A stretch of DNA of 44,330 nucleotides from Serratia microhaemolytica (GTDB lineage: Bacteria > Pseudomonadota > Gammaproteobacteria > Enterobacterales > Enterobacteriaceae): positions 58,068 through 102,397 of the forward strand of contig NZ_SBEF01000008.1 of assembly GCF_004011885.1 (NCBI RefSeq). Direction: 5' to 3'. The first letter of the stretch is position 1; every line of letters starts with the position of its first letter. The position numbers and the translations under genes are program-made. Of this stretch, positions 17,392-24,188 are shown one piece after another. The notes under the pieces are model-generated. The model had not been told where the DNA came from. It ran no database searches and was given only the letters and a program-made list of their open reading frames with translations.

Positions 17392-17912
17392 GGTGTGACC
17401 CCGTTCGCTGGCAGTTGATAACCAGGACGCAGGCTGTGACACACCACACGCTGCACACTATCAACCTCTAACTGCCAGGCGGGCCCTGCCATCACTTGCA
17501 ACGCAGTGCGCAAGCGCATCGGCCCCAGTTGGTACTGCACAGCGGGAAGCGGTTGTTGATAGAGCACCCGATTTGCCGGTTCATGGTTGCACAGAGAGAA
17601 CCCTGACTGCTTCATGGCATAACGCATCGCTTCACCCACAGTCGGGTTTAATGAGGCCGGAATACGTATCTCAATCGTCTGAGCAAGCGGATCACGTTGC
17701 GCCGCCATCGGATCCGTGTTGAGCAGCAGATAGCGATCATAACGGATCACCTCTGGTGGCTTGGCAAACTCATCTGGCTGAGCGGATTGCACATTGCTGG
17801 TCAGTACCGAGGCGCGGAGCGATGTTTGTGATGAGGGTGATTTTTCTGGCGGGTGCTGAGTGCAACCACCGAGTAGCAGAAAGGATGAAGTCAGTAGGTA
17901 TAGCCATTTCAT
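17388..17912 (-). CDS. PilL N-terminal domain lipoprotein (TIGR03748 family)
   Basis: A 174-residue lipoprotein: signal with lipobox LLGGC (Cys at about 17), then EVIRYDRYLLLNTDPMAAQRDPL and a C-terminal STN/TcpQ-like part (VGEAMRYAMKQSGFSLC...LRTALQVMAGPAWQLEVD). This matches PilL_N proteins, first gene of the pilus cluster in SPI-7-type elements. Here no other type IV pilus genes accompany it; it directly leads secretion operon 1. Ribosome site AAGGAAAC precedes the ATG. The operon promoter must lie in the gap to ssb. Confidence 0.88.
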   Translation of the reverse strand: MKWLYLLTSSFLLLGGCTQHPPEKSPSSQTSLRASVLTSNVQSAQPDEFAKPPEVIRYDRYLLLNTDPMAAQRDPLAQTIEIRIPASLNPTVGEAMRYAMKQSGFSLCNHEPANRVLYQQPLPAVQYQLGPMRLRTALQVMAGPAWQLEVDSVQRVVCHSLRPGYQLPANGVTP

Positions 17913-18000
17913 CAGAAAGTTTCCTTATACAGTGATAACTGGGCTCACTGTGCGAAACTCCCTCAATGCACTCAATCAACAACTCATACTGCGTTAAATG

Positions 18001-18030
18001 AAAAAAACGCCAACCGGAAAGGCTGACGTT
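18001..18030 (-). terminator. rho-independent terminator after ssb
   Basis: On the minus strand a 10-base imperfect stem (AACGTCAGCC / GGTTGGCGTT, two mismatches) with a 5-base loop is followed by a run of U, about 30 bases after the ssb stop. A T-run also follows on the plus strand, so it may work both ways. It separates the replication module from secretion operon 1. Confidence 0.75.
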
Positions 18031-18059
18031 TTTGTTTTGTTAAGATTAAAACCACATAT

Positions 18060-18539
18060 TCAAAACGGTATGTCATCATCAAAATCCATCGGCATATCAG
18101 CATAAGCTGTGACCGGTGGTTGCGCTTGAGAAGAGACACCAGAAGATGCCGCTTTCTGTAGTGAAGAGGCTGTGCTGCCTTGCCCTTGCTGACGAGCACC
18201 TAACATCTGAAATGCCCCTCTCATGTCTACCACCACCTCAGTGGTGTAGCGATCTTGGCCATTTTGGTCTTGCCATTTCCGGTGACGCAACTTACCTTCG
18301 ACATAAACTTGCGTACCTTTGTGAGCATATTCCCCCACAATTTCCGCTAGTTTGCCGAAAATAACCACACGATGCCACTCAGTAGATTCTTTAGCCTCAC
18401 CAGTCTGCTTATCGCGCCAGCTTTCTGATGTCGCCACGGACAAGGTTGCAATCGCACCGCCATCTGGCAGATAGCGAATTTCAGGCTCTTGGCCGAGAAA
18501 ACCAATCAAGGTAACTTTGTTAACGCCACGTGAAGCCAT
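18060..18539 (-). CDS. ssb: single-stranded DNA-binding protein of the element
   Basis: 159 residues from ATG 18539 with a GAAGGA ribosome site; the frame is open further back but without such a site. An OB-fold core ([19 protein letters not shown]...ATSESWRDK...[14 protein letters not shown]) is followed by a Q/S-rich linker and the acidic tip DFDDDIPF that recruits partner proteins. It coats single-stranded DNA produced during excision, rolling-circle replication or transfer. It lies about 90 bases after the STY4534-type gene and has a terminator behind it. Confidence 0.96.
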   Translation of the reverse strand: MASRGVNKVTLIGFLGQEPEIRYLPDGGAIATLSVATSESWRDKQTGEAKESTEWHRVVIFGKLAEIVGEYAHKGTQVYVEGKLRHRKWQDQNGQDRYTTEVVVDMRGAFQMLGARQQGQGSTASSLQKAASSGVSSQAQPPVTAYADMPMDFDDDIPF

Positions 18540-18580
18540 GATGTATTTCCTTCTTGTTGAAATGAAAAGAAAACAGACCA

Positions 18581-18611
18581 CCCTGAAAAACGGCGGTTCT
18601 GTTTTTCAGGG
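18581..18611. repeat. perfect 11-bp inverted repeat before ssb
   Basis: CCCTGAAAAAC and GTTTTTCAGGG flank a 9-base loop in the gap between the STY4534-type gene and ssb. It begins about 40 bases upstream of the ssb start. On the plus strand the 3' arm contains a T5 run, but there is no U-run after the stem on the minus strand. It could be an attenuator, a processing hairpin or a repressor site for ssb. Confidence 0.6.
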
Positions 18612-18630
18612 AGAAGCGTAAACGCAGTGA

Positions 18631-19116
18631 TCAGAATGAATTTTCAGCGTATTCGCGCTGAAGTGTGCCATCACTCTGTGGTGGTGTTGTGTCGGATTTT
18701 TCCGCCTTGTAAGCCATAACCTGGCCGACTTTGATCCAGTCAACTTTGATCAATCGGGCTTTCAGGCTAACACGGTGTTCACCGGCATGTTCACCTTTGT
18801 TCAAGGTAAAAATATCCGTGGAAGGGTTGCTCAGGGTGAACCCCAGCAGCACTTTTTTGTCTTCATCCACCGCCTTATGGCAACGTGCAATCAGGCTGGT
18901 TGCTTCTTTGCCAGCAACACAGACATCGAAACGTACATAAGTCGGATTATCAGTTGGCCCACTCAGTGCGTTGATGACACAACAGAGGAAAGACCCGTTC
19001 TGATGATTCACCTGACGGATATGGCTGAGATAGCCCAATCCTTTTAGTGTCAGATTGAAGTAGTCAGCAGTTTTAGTGGTAACCGTAGTATCAGTAGTAG
19101 TATTAATTTCAGACAT
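18631..19116 (-). CDS. STY4534 family ICE replication protein (DUF3577-like)
   Basis: 161 residues from ATG 19116 (GGAGAAAACATC before it). The core YFNLTLKGLGYLSHIRQVN...GSFLCCVINALSG, then VRFDVCVAGKEA and KVLLGFTLSNPSTDIFTLNKGEHAGEH, is characteristic of the family always found beside ssb in SPI-7-type elements. It is soluble and probably OB-like, with a role in element DNA metabolism; the exact activity is unknown. A long structured leader lies upstream. Confidence 0.9.
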   Translation of the reverse strand: MSEINTTTDTTVTTKTADYFNLTLKGLGYLSHIRQVNHQNGSFLCCVINALSGPTDNPTYVRFDVCVAGKEATSLIARCHKAVDEDKKVLLGFTLSNPSTDIFTLNKGEHAGEHRVSLKARLIKVDWIKVGQVMAYKAEKSDTTPPQSDGTLQREYAENSF

Positions 19117-19499
19117 GATGTTTTCTCCATGGAGATAAAAATAGGGACAACGGAGAAAGAACATCACCCTAACGGGAGAGTTCTTCCCGTCGGGGTATCA
19201 GGATTAGCTGTTTTCTGATCCTGACTGTCTAGCAGTTAATAAAACCAACCTTCATCGTCGCGTCATAGTGCGCTTGTATTGACGATATCTGCTTCCAAAG
19301 GTGTGCAGATGTACCACATTCGCATGTACTCCCTTGCAGGCTACGGGAGTGTTATTGTGTCGCCACCCTAAGGCGTTCCTCACAGACGACGGGAACATTG
19401 GTGGTTGCTCACAAGCAACGGATAAGCCTGTTTATCATTGTTTCCCGTCAGTAAAATGTCAACACGGAAACTCTCAGCACGATTGAATGAAAAAACCAC
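19117..19499 (-). ncRNA. structured leader or small RNA upstream of the STY4534-type gene
   Basis: This gene-free stretch carries several inverted repeats in series: ACGGGA...TCCCGT (19172-19190), TCAGGAT...ATCCTGA (19198-19224), ATCTGC...GCAGAT (around 19290-19312), CTCCC...GGGAG (around 19329-19350), and a large hairpin at about 19389-19450 whose arms GACGGGAA and TTCCCGTC enclose an inner GTTGCT...AGCAAC stem. It follows a minus-strand terminator, so a separate transcript may start here. It could be a regulatory leader, a small RNA or a DNA origin; the choice is open. Confidence 0.4.
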
Positions 19500-19524
19500 A
19501 AAAAAAGGCACCGTTTCCGGTGCC
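19500..19524 (-). terminator. rho-independent terminator in the gap after the TIGR03761 gene
   Basis: On the minus strand a perfect 7-base stem GGCACCG / CGGTGCC with a GAAA tetraloop is followed by seven U residues. It ends any transcript coming from the TIGR03761 gene about 520 bases upstream, or a non-coding RNA made from that gap. Confidence 0.85.
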
Positions 19525-20041
19525 CTTGGGCTAAGTACGTAACCTGTAGTGTCTCATCATGCTCCGAGGTGCTTGGCAGTGATACCTGGCGCGGTTTTCA
19601 CGGAGTGCATACGCCTTACAGACCAGCGTCAACCAGAGCACTGTCTGTCGAGCCTAGTTACCTTGAACCCTATGCGAGAGATCAAGATAACTCCCGAGGC
19701 TGACGGGGTACTTATTGATGCATCAAAGCGCGCTTACCATACCAGAACCTGGCCTGAAGGGGTACTCAGAAATCACAGAAACAGTAGAGAATTAACTTTG
19801 CTCTTTCAGAGTTATTTTCCCAAATCATTTTTTATTTCTGATTTTTTACTGTCAACAATTCCATCTCATGCTGGATAGCACAAAAAACAGAATAAATCAC
19901 CATACCGCCATCAGTGCCACTGTGAGCTTTACGGTACTACTGACACCCTTTCCCACCCAATGACGAGACCAATGAAACTGCTTTTATATAAACCTCTCCA
20001 ACGGTAACCGAACTTCAGCAATATCCTCCATCTGGCTGACC
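19525..20041. other. gap of about 517 bases without a convincing gene
   Basis: It lies between the TIGR03761 stop and the terminator. A plus-strand frame of 109 codons is open (19549-19878) but has no ribosome site, an uneven composition and the wrong orientation. Because a strong minus-strand terminator follows, the region may be a long 3' UTR or encode a small RNA. An origin of transfer or replication is also possible, but I see no motif proving it. Confidence 0.35.
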
Positions 20042-20761
20042 TCACCGTTCGTCTTTCTCGACAAGCTGTGAAGAAACAAACGAAGATCGCTTTTTACCTG
20101 AAAAAATATCAGGATCAAGCTCACCCAGTTGACTGAGAGCCTTCTGTCCGCGTTCCGTAGAATGACGAATATCATCACGGGTAACGGGCATGACACGGTA
20201 AGTGCGGATCACGCCATAGACCTGCCTGACGGCGTACCCGCCTTCACTGAGATAATGATCACGCATTGAGCGCGCAATCAGCCCATAATGCCAGGCTTGA
20301 AACGTTTTCATCACCAGTTGATCATAACCCACAAGGAGCCATACACAGCGATACCCCAGTGGGGAACGGCTGTAGACACCAATATTCAGTGGGTGGGTTG
20401 ATGTGACTTCAGACAGGGTGACACCTTTTGGCAAGTCAGCCAGTATGGACTCCAGCTCACGCACCTGTAGCGCAATTTTTGCTGAACTGGCGTTAAGCGT
20501 GGTCTCCAGTTTCATCAGTAACGCATCAGCATAAGGATTATCGGCGGCTGAATCACTAAATACTCGCCCAGCACGCTGGATAACTTCTGGCATGCTTAAA
20601 ATATCTGTGCGCTTGTGTTTCTCATCATCACTTTTACGCCCATCCCATAACCGTATGGCGTAATGGGTGTGTAGCGCAATAGAGAGTGTCGAGGTTAATG
20701 CCCCTGAACGGGGTGGTTCTCCCTCTGCTATTTTCTGTGATTTACTTTTTATCTCAGCCAT
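20042..20761 (-). CDS. conjugative element protein (TIGR03761/PFL_4669 family)
   Basis: About 239 residues from ATG 20761 (MAEIKSKSQ), with GGGGG before it; eight extra codons to 20785 lack a ribosome site. The family signature is visible: LTSTLSIALHTHYAIRLWDGRK, then RAGRVFSDSAADNPYADALLMKLE and the C-terminal SERGQKALSQLGELDPDI-like helix (here TERGQKALSQ). It is soluble with no catalytic motif. It is a standard member of the replication/maintenance module of this element class; the function is unknown. Confidence 0.88.
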   Translation of the reverse strand: MAEIKSKSQKIAEGEPPRSGALTSTLSIALHTHYAIRLWDGRKSDDEKHKRTDILSMPEVIQRAGRVFSDSAADNPYADALLMKLETTLNASSAKIALQVRELESILADLPKGVTLSEVTSTHPLNIGVYSRSPLGYRCVWLLVGYDQLVMKTFQAWHYGLIARSMRDHYLSEGGYAVRQVYGVIRTYRVMPVTRDDIRHSTERGQKALSQLGELDPDIFSGKKRSSFVSSQLVEKDER

Positions 20762-20942
20762 ATGGCCCCCATTGTTACTTTGCATAGTGACTTTGCTTGT
20801 ATCAGGTCAGGGTTGAGATAGTCGGCAGTAATGCCACAGTGGACAAGAGAAAACCAAAATGGCGGCGTAGGGAGTTTTGCACGGCTAACAGTGCCTGGGC
20901 TGTTTCGCCGTTATGCTGCTAATATATTGATGTATCAAAACA

Positions 20943-21824
20943 CTATCCTGCCAAGAAGGTTTGTGCCAATCGGAGCAGTTGCCCATTTCGATAAGTCTCA
21001 TCTTTACTGTTGATTAACTTAAAGAAAAAGTCGTAATCAAACGGGATGATTTTGCTACACACCGTCTGTTGCCGAGAGTCGGCAATGTTGAGTTCCATAC
21101 TCTCTGACAGAGTTTCCCCATCAAGGTGACGGCGATGTTTAATAAAGCTAAAAGTTAAATCACAAAAAGCCTTCTCTGTTTTCGTCACAATCTTATGTTC
21201 CTGATTGCACAGCAAGTCAGGGCGTTTACGGCATAACTCCTCCGCCAATAGCAGCCCCTGTTTGAGAAAAATGCGACCATAAAGTTTCTTGGCCTGCATC
21301 ATGTAGGCAAATATCCAGGGAATGTTTTGTCGTGTCGCACCACGGTAACGCCATCCTTCGACCGCACAATAATCACGTAACATACTTTCCGCCAACGCCA
21401 ATGTGATTTTTATGCCCAGACATTTTTCTAACAGGTAAATGATCCGGTCAAATTGTTCAAGTAGTGTCTGTCTGATTAACAGCCCCACTTTGCTGTCTGC
21501 GTGTCGCTGGGCACTTTTGTTTAATGTTTTATTTTTACTGGCATAAGGACACCATTCGTATTCGTCATTATCAACGATGCCTTTTAACGGCACTAACATG
21601 GATGCCTGAGAAGAGAGAAAGTGCTTACCAAATGGTTTTTCTCTGCTCATCATCCCGATGATTTGCACAGGATTATCGCAAGCAGGACACACTGCAAACC
21701 ACCCGTCATGCCCATTGATGGGTTGATACCAGGGAGCCTGCTTTTTTGTTGCTTCATCAAAATTCTCCTGTGTGATTTTATAAACCTGTATTGACTCTAC
21801 AGAAATTTTGAAGATATCCATCAT
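20943..21824 (-). CDS. hypothetical protein with a CPAC zinc-finger-like motif (293 aa)
   Basis: I do not recognise the family. A GGAG site precedes two adjacent ATGs at 21824 and 21821; the frame is open to 21875 without a better start. The N-terminal part has WFAVCPACDNPVQIIG (about residues 42-57) and a later WCPYASKNKT; the three cysteines and nearby histidines could bind a metal. The rest is helical and basic (LLIRQTLLEQFDRIIYLLEKCLG). It lies inside the replication module between STY4528-type and TIGR03761 genes, where SPI-7-type elements carry conserved hypotheticals, so it probably serves element maintenance. Confidence 0.75.
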   Translation of the reverse strand: MMDIFKISVESIQVYKITQENFDEATKKQAPWYQPINGHDGWFAVCPACDNPVQIIGMMSREKPFGKHFLSSQASMLVPLKGIVDNDEYEWCPYASKNKTLNKSAQRHADSKVGLLIRQTLLEQFDRIIYLLEKCLGIKITLALAESMLRDYCAVEGWRYRGATRQNIPWIFAYMMQAKKLYGRIFLKQGLLLAEELCRKRPDLLCNQEHKIVTKTEKAFCDLTFSFIKHRRHLDGETLSESMELNIADSRQQTVCSKIIPFDYDFFFKLINSKDETYRNGQLLRLAQTFLAG

Positions 21825-21840
21825 TCGTCTCCGTTTCACT

Positions 21841-22065
21841 TCATGGATGGTATTGCCAGGCTGTGTGGTTGGCAATCAATCCCCACCACTCTGCGTTGAG
21901 TGGGGGAATATGCCCGTGCTCCTCTGCTATTTTCAGGCAGGCAAGTATCGTTTCAAGCGAAACAGCAAAATCATCACTACCGTTATTAAGCACAAAAACT
22001 GCACTACTGTCACAACATTTGTTTTCTATCTCAGTACGAGTGACTGCAGAAATAGGCGCTTTCAT
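21841..22065 (-). CDS. small conserved-context hypothetical protein (74 aa)
   Basis: ATG at 22065 has GAGGATATCTCA before it. The product is acidic with a CC pair (NKCCDSS), a probable helix (SLETILACLKIAEEHGHIPP) and a tryptophan-rich end (NAEWWGLIANHTAWQYHP). No membrane segment. The stop lies 16 bases before the next start, so the two are one operon. Function unknown; a small DNA-binding or partner protein is possible. Confidence 0.7.
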   Translation of the reverse strand: MKAPISAVTRTEIENKCCDSSAVFVLNNGSDDFAVSLETILACLKIAEEHGHIPPLNAEWWGLIANHTAWQYHP

Positions 22066-22123
22066 TGAGATATCCTCATGTCTGGTTGTTTTTTAGTCGA
22101 GTTGGTGCTGTATACTTATTAAC

Positions 22124-22146
22124 CACTGCTGGCACTGCCAGCAGTG
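22124..22146. repeat. perfect 10-bp hairpin after the STY4528-type gene
   Basis: CACTGCTGGC and its exact complement enclose a 3-base loop, 17 bases after the stop of the STY4528-type gene. There is no U-run, so I do not call it a rho-independent terminator. It may protect the 3' end of the message or modulate read-through into the 74-residue gene. Confidence 0.6.
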
Positions 22147-22162
22147 TGTATTTATTGACCAT

Positions 22163-23488
22163 TCACTTATTACCCCTAGAACTCAGTTGCTCACGGATTT
22201 GCTTCAGGTAGCCACGCACGGCTTCCTCTGATATTGGCGGTGCCTCCGATTTCTGTGCAACAAAGGGGCGCTGTTCAGGGTATTGGGTTGGAGAGGGTTC
22301 TGAGGATTTGTTGAGGTTTCTGACAGGATTCAGTTTGCCCTCACGCGCTTTTTTCATCATCGAAAGCAACCAGCCAACCGGGTTCAACACCTGCTGGTTA
22401 GCCAACATAGCCAAAATTTGTTGAGCCTGCGCCACAGGTAACGCACGCAGTTGAGCAAGTAACATAGCTTGGTCATGATCGGTGATCACAGCTTTCGCGC
22501 TATCAGGCAAAACCAGTTCTCCTTCCCCTGCTACGTACGTATTTTTTATTACACTGTGTGTAATATTACGTACGTAATGGTTCGGATCCCGAACTCTGGG
22601 ATAACTTATTGAATCTTTAGTTTGTTCGGTTTCCGAACTCAGTAGGGGGTGACTCAGTTCGGTTTCCGAACTCAGTAGGGGGTGACTCAGTTCGGTTTCC
22701 GAACCCAGCTTTTTCTGGTCGCTTTTTATGCTTTCCTGACTGAGTTCGGGATCCGAACTCAGGGTCTGCGCTGCATTTTCGCCAAGTTCGGTTTCCGAAC
22801 TCAGTACTGACTCCAGTGCAGGTTCTTCCGGTTCGTCGGCTTCGTTTGTCTGGTACACCGCCAGGCGGGTAGCCATCTGCTGCGAATTTTGTGGGCGATC
22901 CAACCGGCTTTCTATTAAGGCTAAATGGCTGTGATAATGGCGCATGGTCGGATCGTTTTTTATCTCTTCAAGCAGACGCTGTGCTGTTTGACTGATAGTG
23001 CGGTTTTTACTCAAGCACGCCTTCGTCAACATATCAACATAGTGGGGATCAAATGTCTCAGCATCACGAAATGTTAATGGTTCATCATGTTGCGCATAGA
23101 TATTGCCACGTACCCGTCCTTTCTCATCACGAACCTGTTTGCATAGACTGAGCCAACCCGTCAGGCGTAACATCAGCAACACACGGCTGACCGTTTCACG
23201 TGAAGCCTTGCCTTTACCCGGCGAAGCAAGTTGCTGCTGCAACTCATCATAACGAGGGAAAATCGCGCCTTCATTATTCTGTGCGTACAGGCGGATCATC
23301 ATCCAGGCCATCTTATCCAGGGGGGATAACTGGGTGTCCAATAGCAGGCGGCGTGGAATGGCATCATGCACGTTGCCAGTAAACAGTAAACCACTGCGTA
23401 TCCGTCCATCTTCGCGTGGCGCGGCCACCAGACGAGCATTCATCTTCTCTAGCGTATACGCAATTAAACCTTCTGTGGGGAGTGCCAT
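22163..23488 (-). CDS. STY4528 family pathogenicity-island replication protein, with an internal repeat
   Basis: 441 residues; ATG 23488 follows an AAGGAAGAAG site. The N-terminal part (TLEKMNARLVAAPREDGRIRSGLLFTGNVHDAIPRRLLLDTQLSPLDKMAWMMIRLYAQ) is typical of the family, and the next 100 residues look like a winged-helix domain (QQQLASPGKGKASRETVSRVLLMLRLTGWLSLC). This suggests a DNA-binding initiator-type protein. Residues about 230-305 carry low-complexity repeats of the type SSETELSHPLL, whose DNA contains six palindromes. The C-terminal region is helical and basic. It belongs to the replication module; the initiator role is inferred. Confidence 0.88.
   Translation of the reverse strand: MALPTEGLIAYTLEKMNARLVAAPREDGRIRSGLLFTGNVHDAIPRRLLLDTQLSPLDKMAWMMIRLYAQNNEGAIFPRYDELQQQLASPGKGKASRETVSRVLLMLRLTGWLSLCKQVRDEKGRVRGNIYAQHDEPLTFRDAETFDPHYVDMLTKACLSKNRTISQTAQRLLEEIKNDPTMRHYHSHLALIESRLDRPQNSQQMATRLAVYQTNEADEPEEPALESVLSSETELGENAAQTLSSDPELSQESIKSDQKKLGSETELSHPLLSSETELSHPLLSSETEQTKDSISYPRVRDPNHYVRNITHSVIKNTYVAGEGELVLPDSAKAVITDHDQAMLLAQLRALPVAQAQQILAMLANQQVLNPVGWLLSMMKKAREGKLNPVRNLNKSSEPSPTQYPEQRPFVAQKSEAPPISEEAVRGYLKQIREQLSSRGNK
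22580..22800. repeat. six copies of palindrome GTTCGG-NNN-CCGAAC inside the STY4528-type gene
   Basis: Copies lie at 22580-22594, 22624-22638, 22657-22671, 22690-22704, 22744-22758 and 22786-22800. Each is a perfect 6+6 palindrome with a 3-base centre (TTT in four copies, ATC or GAT in two). The three middle copies are exactly 33 bases apart, so an 11-codon unit (SSETELSHPLL) has been duplicated in frame. The other copies are spaced irregularly, which argues that the palindrome itself, not only the peptide, is retained. Confidence 0.85.
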
Positions 23489-23529
23489 CTTCTTCTTCCT
23501 TACCTTGCTACAAGCGCTGTATGCTTATG

Positions 23530-23555
23530 CCTGCATCCGCAACGACAGATGCAGG
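23530..23555. repeat. inverted repeat between DUF2857 and STY4528-type genes
   Basis: CCTGCATC and GATGCAGG form a perfect 8-base stem with a 10-base loop in an 79-base gap, about 40 bases before the STY4528-type start. No U-run follows. It could affect read-through or translation of the downstream gene. Confidence 0.5.
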
Positions 23556-23567
23556 ATAAACACACTG

Positions 23568-24155
23568 CTATACATTGGTTTTTACGGTGACTGTACGATT
23601 GTTGGCAACGCGGGTTTTATGCCAACTTTTTACTGCGTGCCAAACAGCGGTCAGCGGAATATTCAACTGCTCGGCAGCCAACATCATCACCTCCAGTCCA
23701 TCCAGGCTTTCTGCATCCTTGACCTCTGACTTTTTCCATTGCCGCCAGATTTCCGCACTCTCTTCATCGCCGAGCGTACTGCTGCGACCAGAACGCGCAC
23801 TGATCCCGGCAATGCGGCGACGTGTGGCCACATCACTGCTTGTCAGCCCGAAAAAGGTCTGCATCAGTTCGATGGATGCGCCAAGCGCCAGTGCACGATC
23901 AACACGCTGCATCCGCTGTTGCTCTTGCCTAGCTCGCTGTAACATACTCACCAAGTTGTTATGATCGATACTGACACTGACAACCGAGACTTCACTGTTG
24001 GAGAGATAGTGCAACTCTTCCAGTGATAGACTGAGCAACATCTGCATCTCTTCACGCGCAATGCCAAGTGCCTCGCAGCGCCGCAAATAACCATTTTTCA
24101 GATCCAGGACTAACTGCATCAGTAATCCGTTGGCTGCTTGAGATAAATTGTTCAT
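23568..24155 (-). CDS. DUF2857 family protein (STY4526-like)
   Basis: About 195 residues. GGGAG is 9 bases before ATG 24155; a GTG at 24161 is also possible. The opening NNLSQAANGLLMQLVLDLKNGYLRRCEALGIAREEMQMLLSLSLEELHYLSNS is the typical DUF2857 pattern, and SSDVATRRRIAGISARSGRSS looks like a helix-turn-helix part. It lies 33 bases after parB in the standard place. DUF2857 proteins are conserved in the maintenance module of SPI-7-type elements; a transcriptional or partition-accessory role is plausible but unproven. Confidence 0.9.
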   Translation of the reverse strand: MNNLSQAANGLLMQLVLDLKNGYLRRCEALGIAREEMQMLLSLSLEELHYLSNSEVSVVSVSIDHNNLVSMLQRARQEQQRMQRVDRALALGASIELMQTFFGLTSSDVATRRRIAGISARSGRSSTLGDEESAEIWRQWKKSEVKDAESLDGLEVMMLAAEQLNIPLTAVWHAVKSWHKTRVANNRTVTVKTNV

Positions 24156-24188
24156 CCGCACATTCTCCCTGTTCGTTGGTATATCGTG

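Noticed and set aside
19549..19878. Plus-strand open frame of 109 codons
   Set aside because: No ribosome site, opposite orientation to the module, irregular composition. Treated as chance frame in a structured gap.
22580..22800. CRISPR array
   Set aside because: Repeats are short palindromes within an open, conserved reading frame, partly in direct tandem, with no unique spacers and no cas genes.
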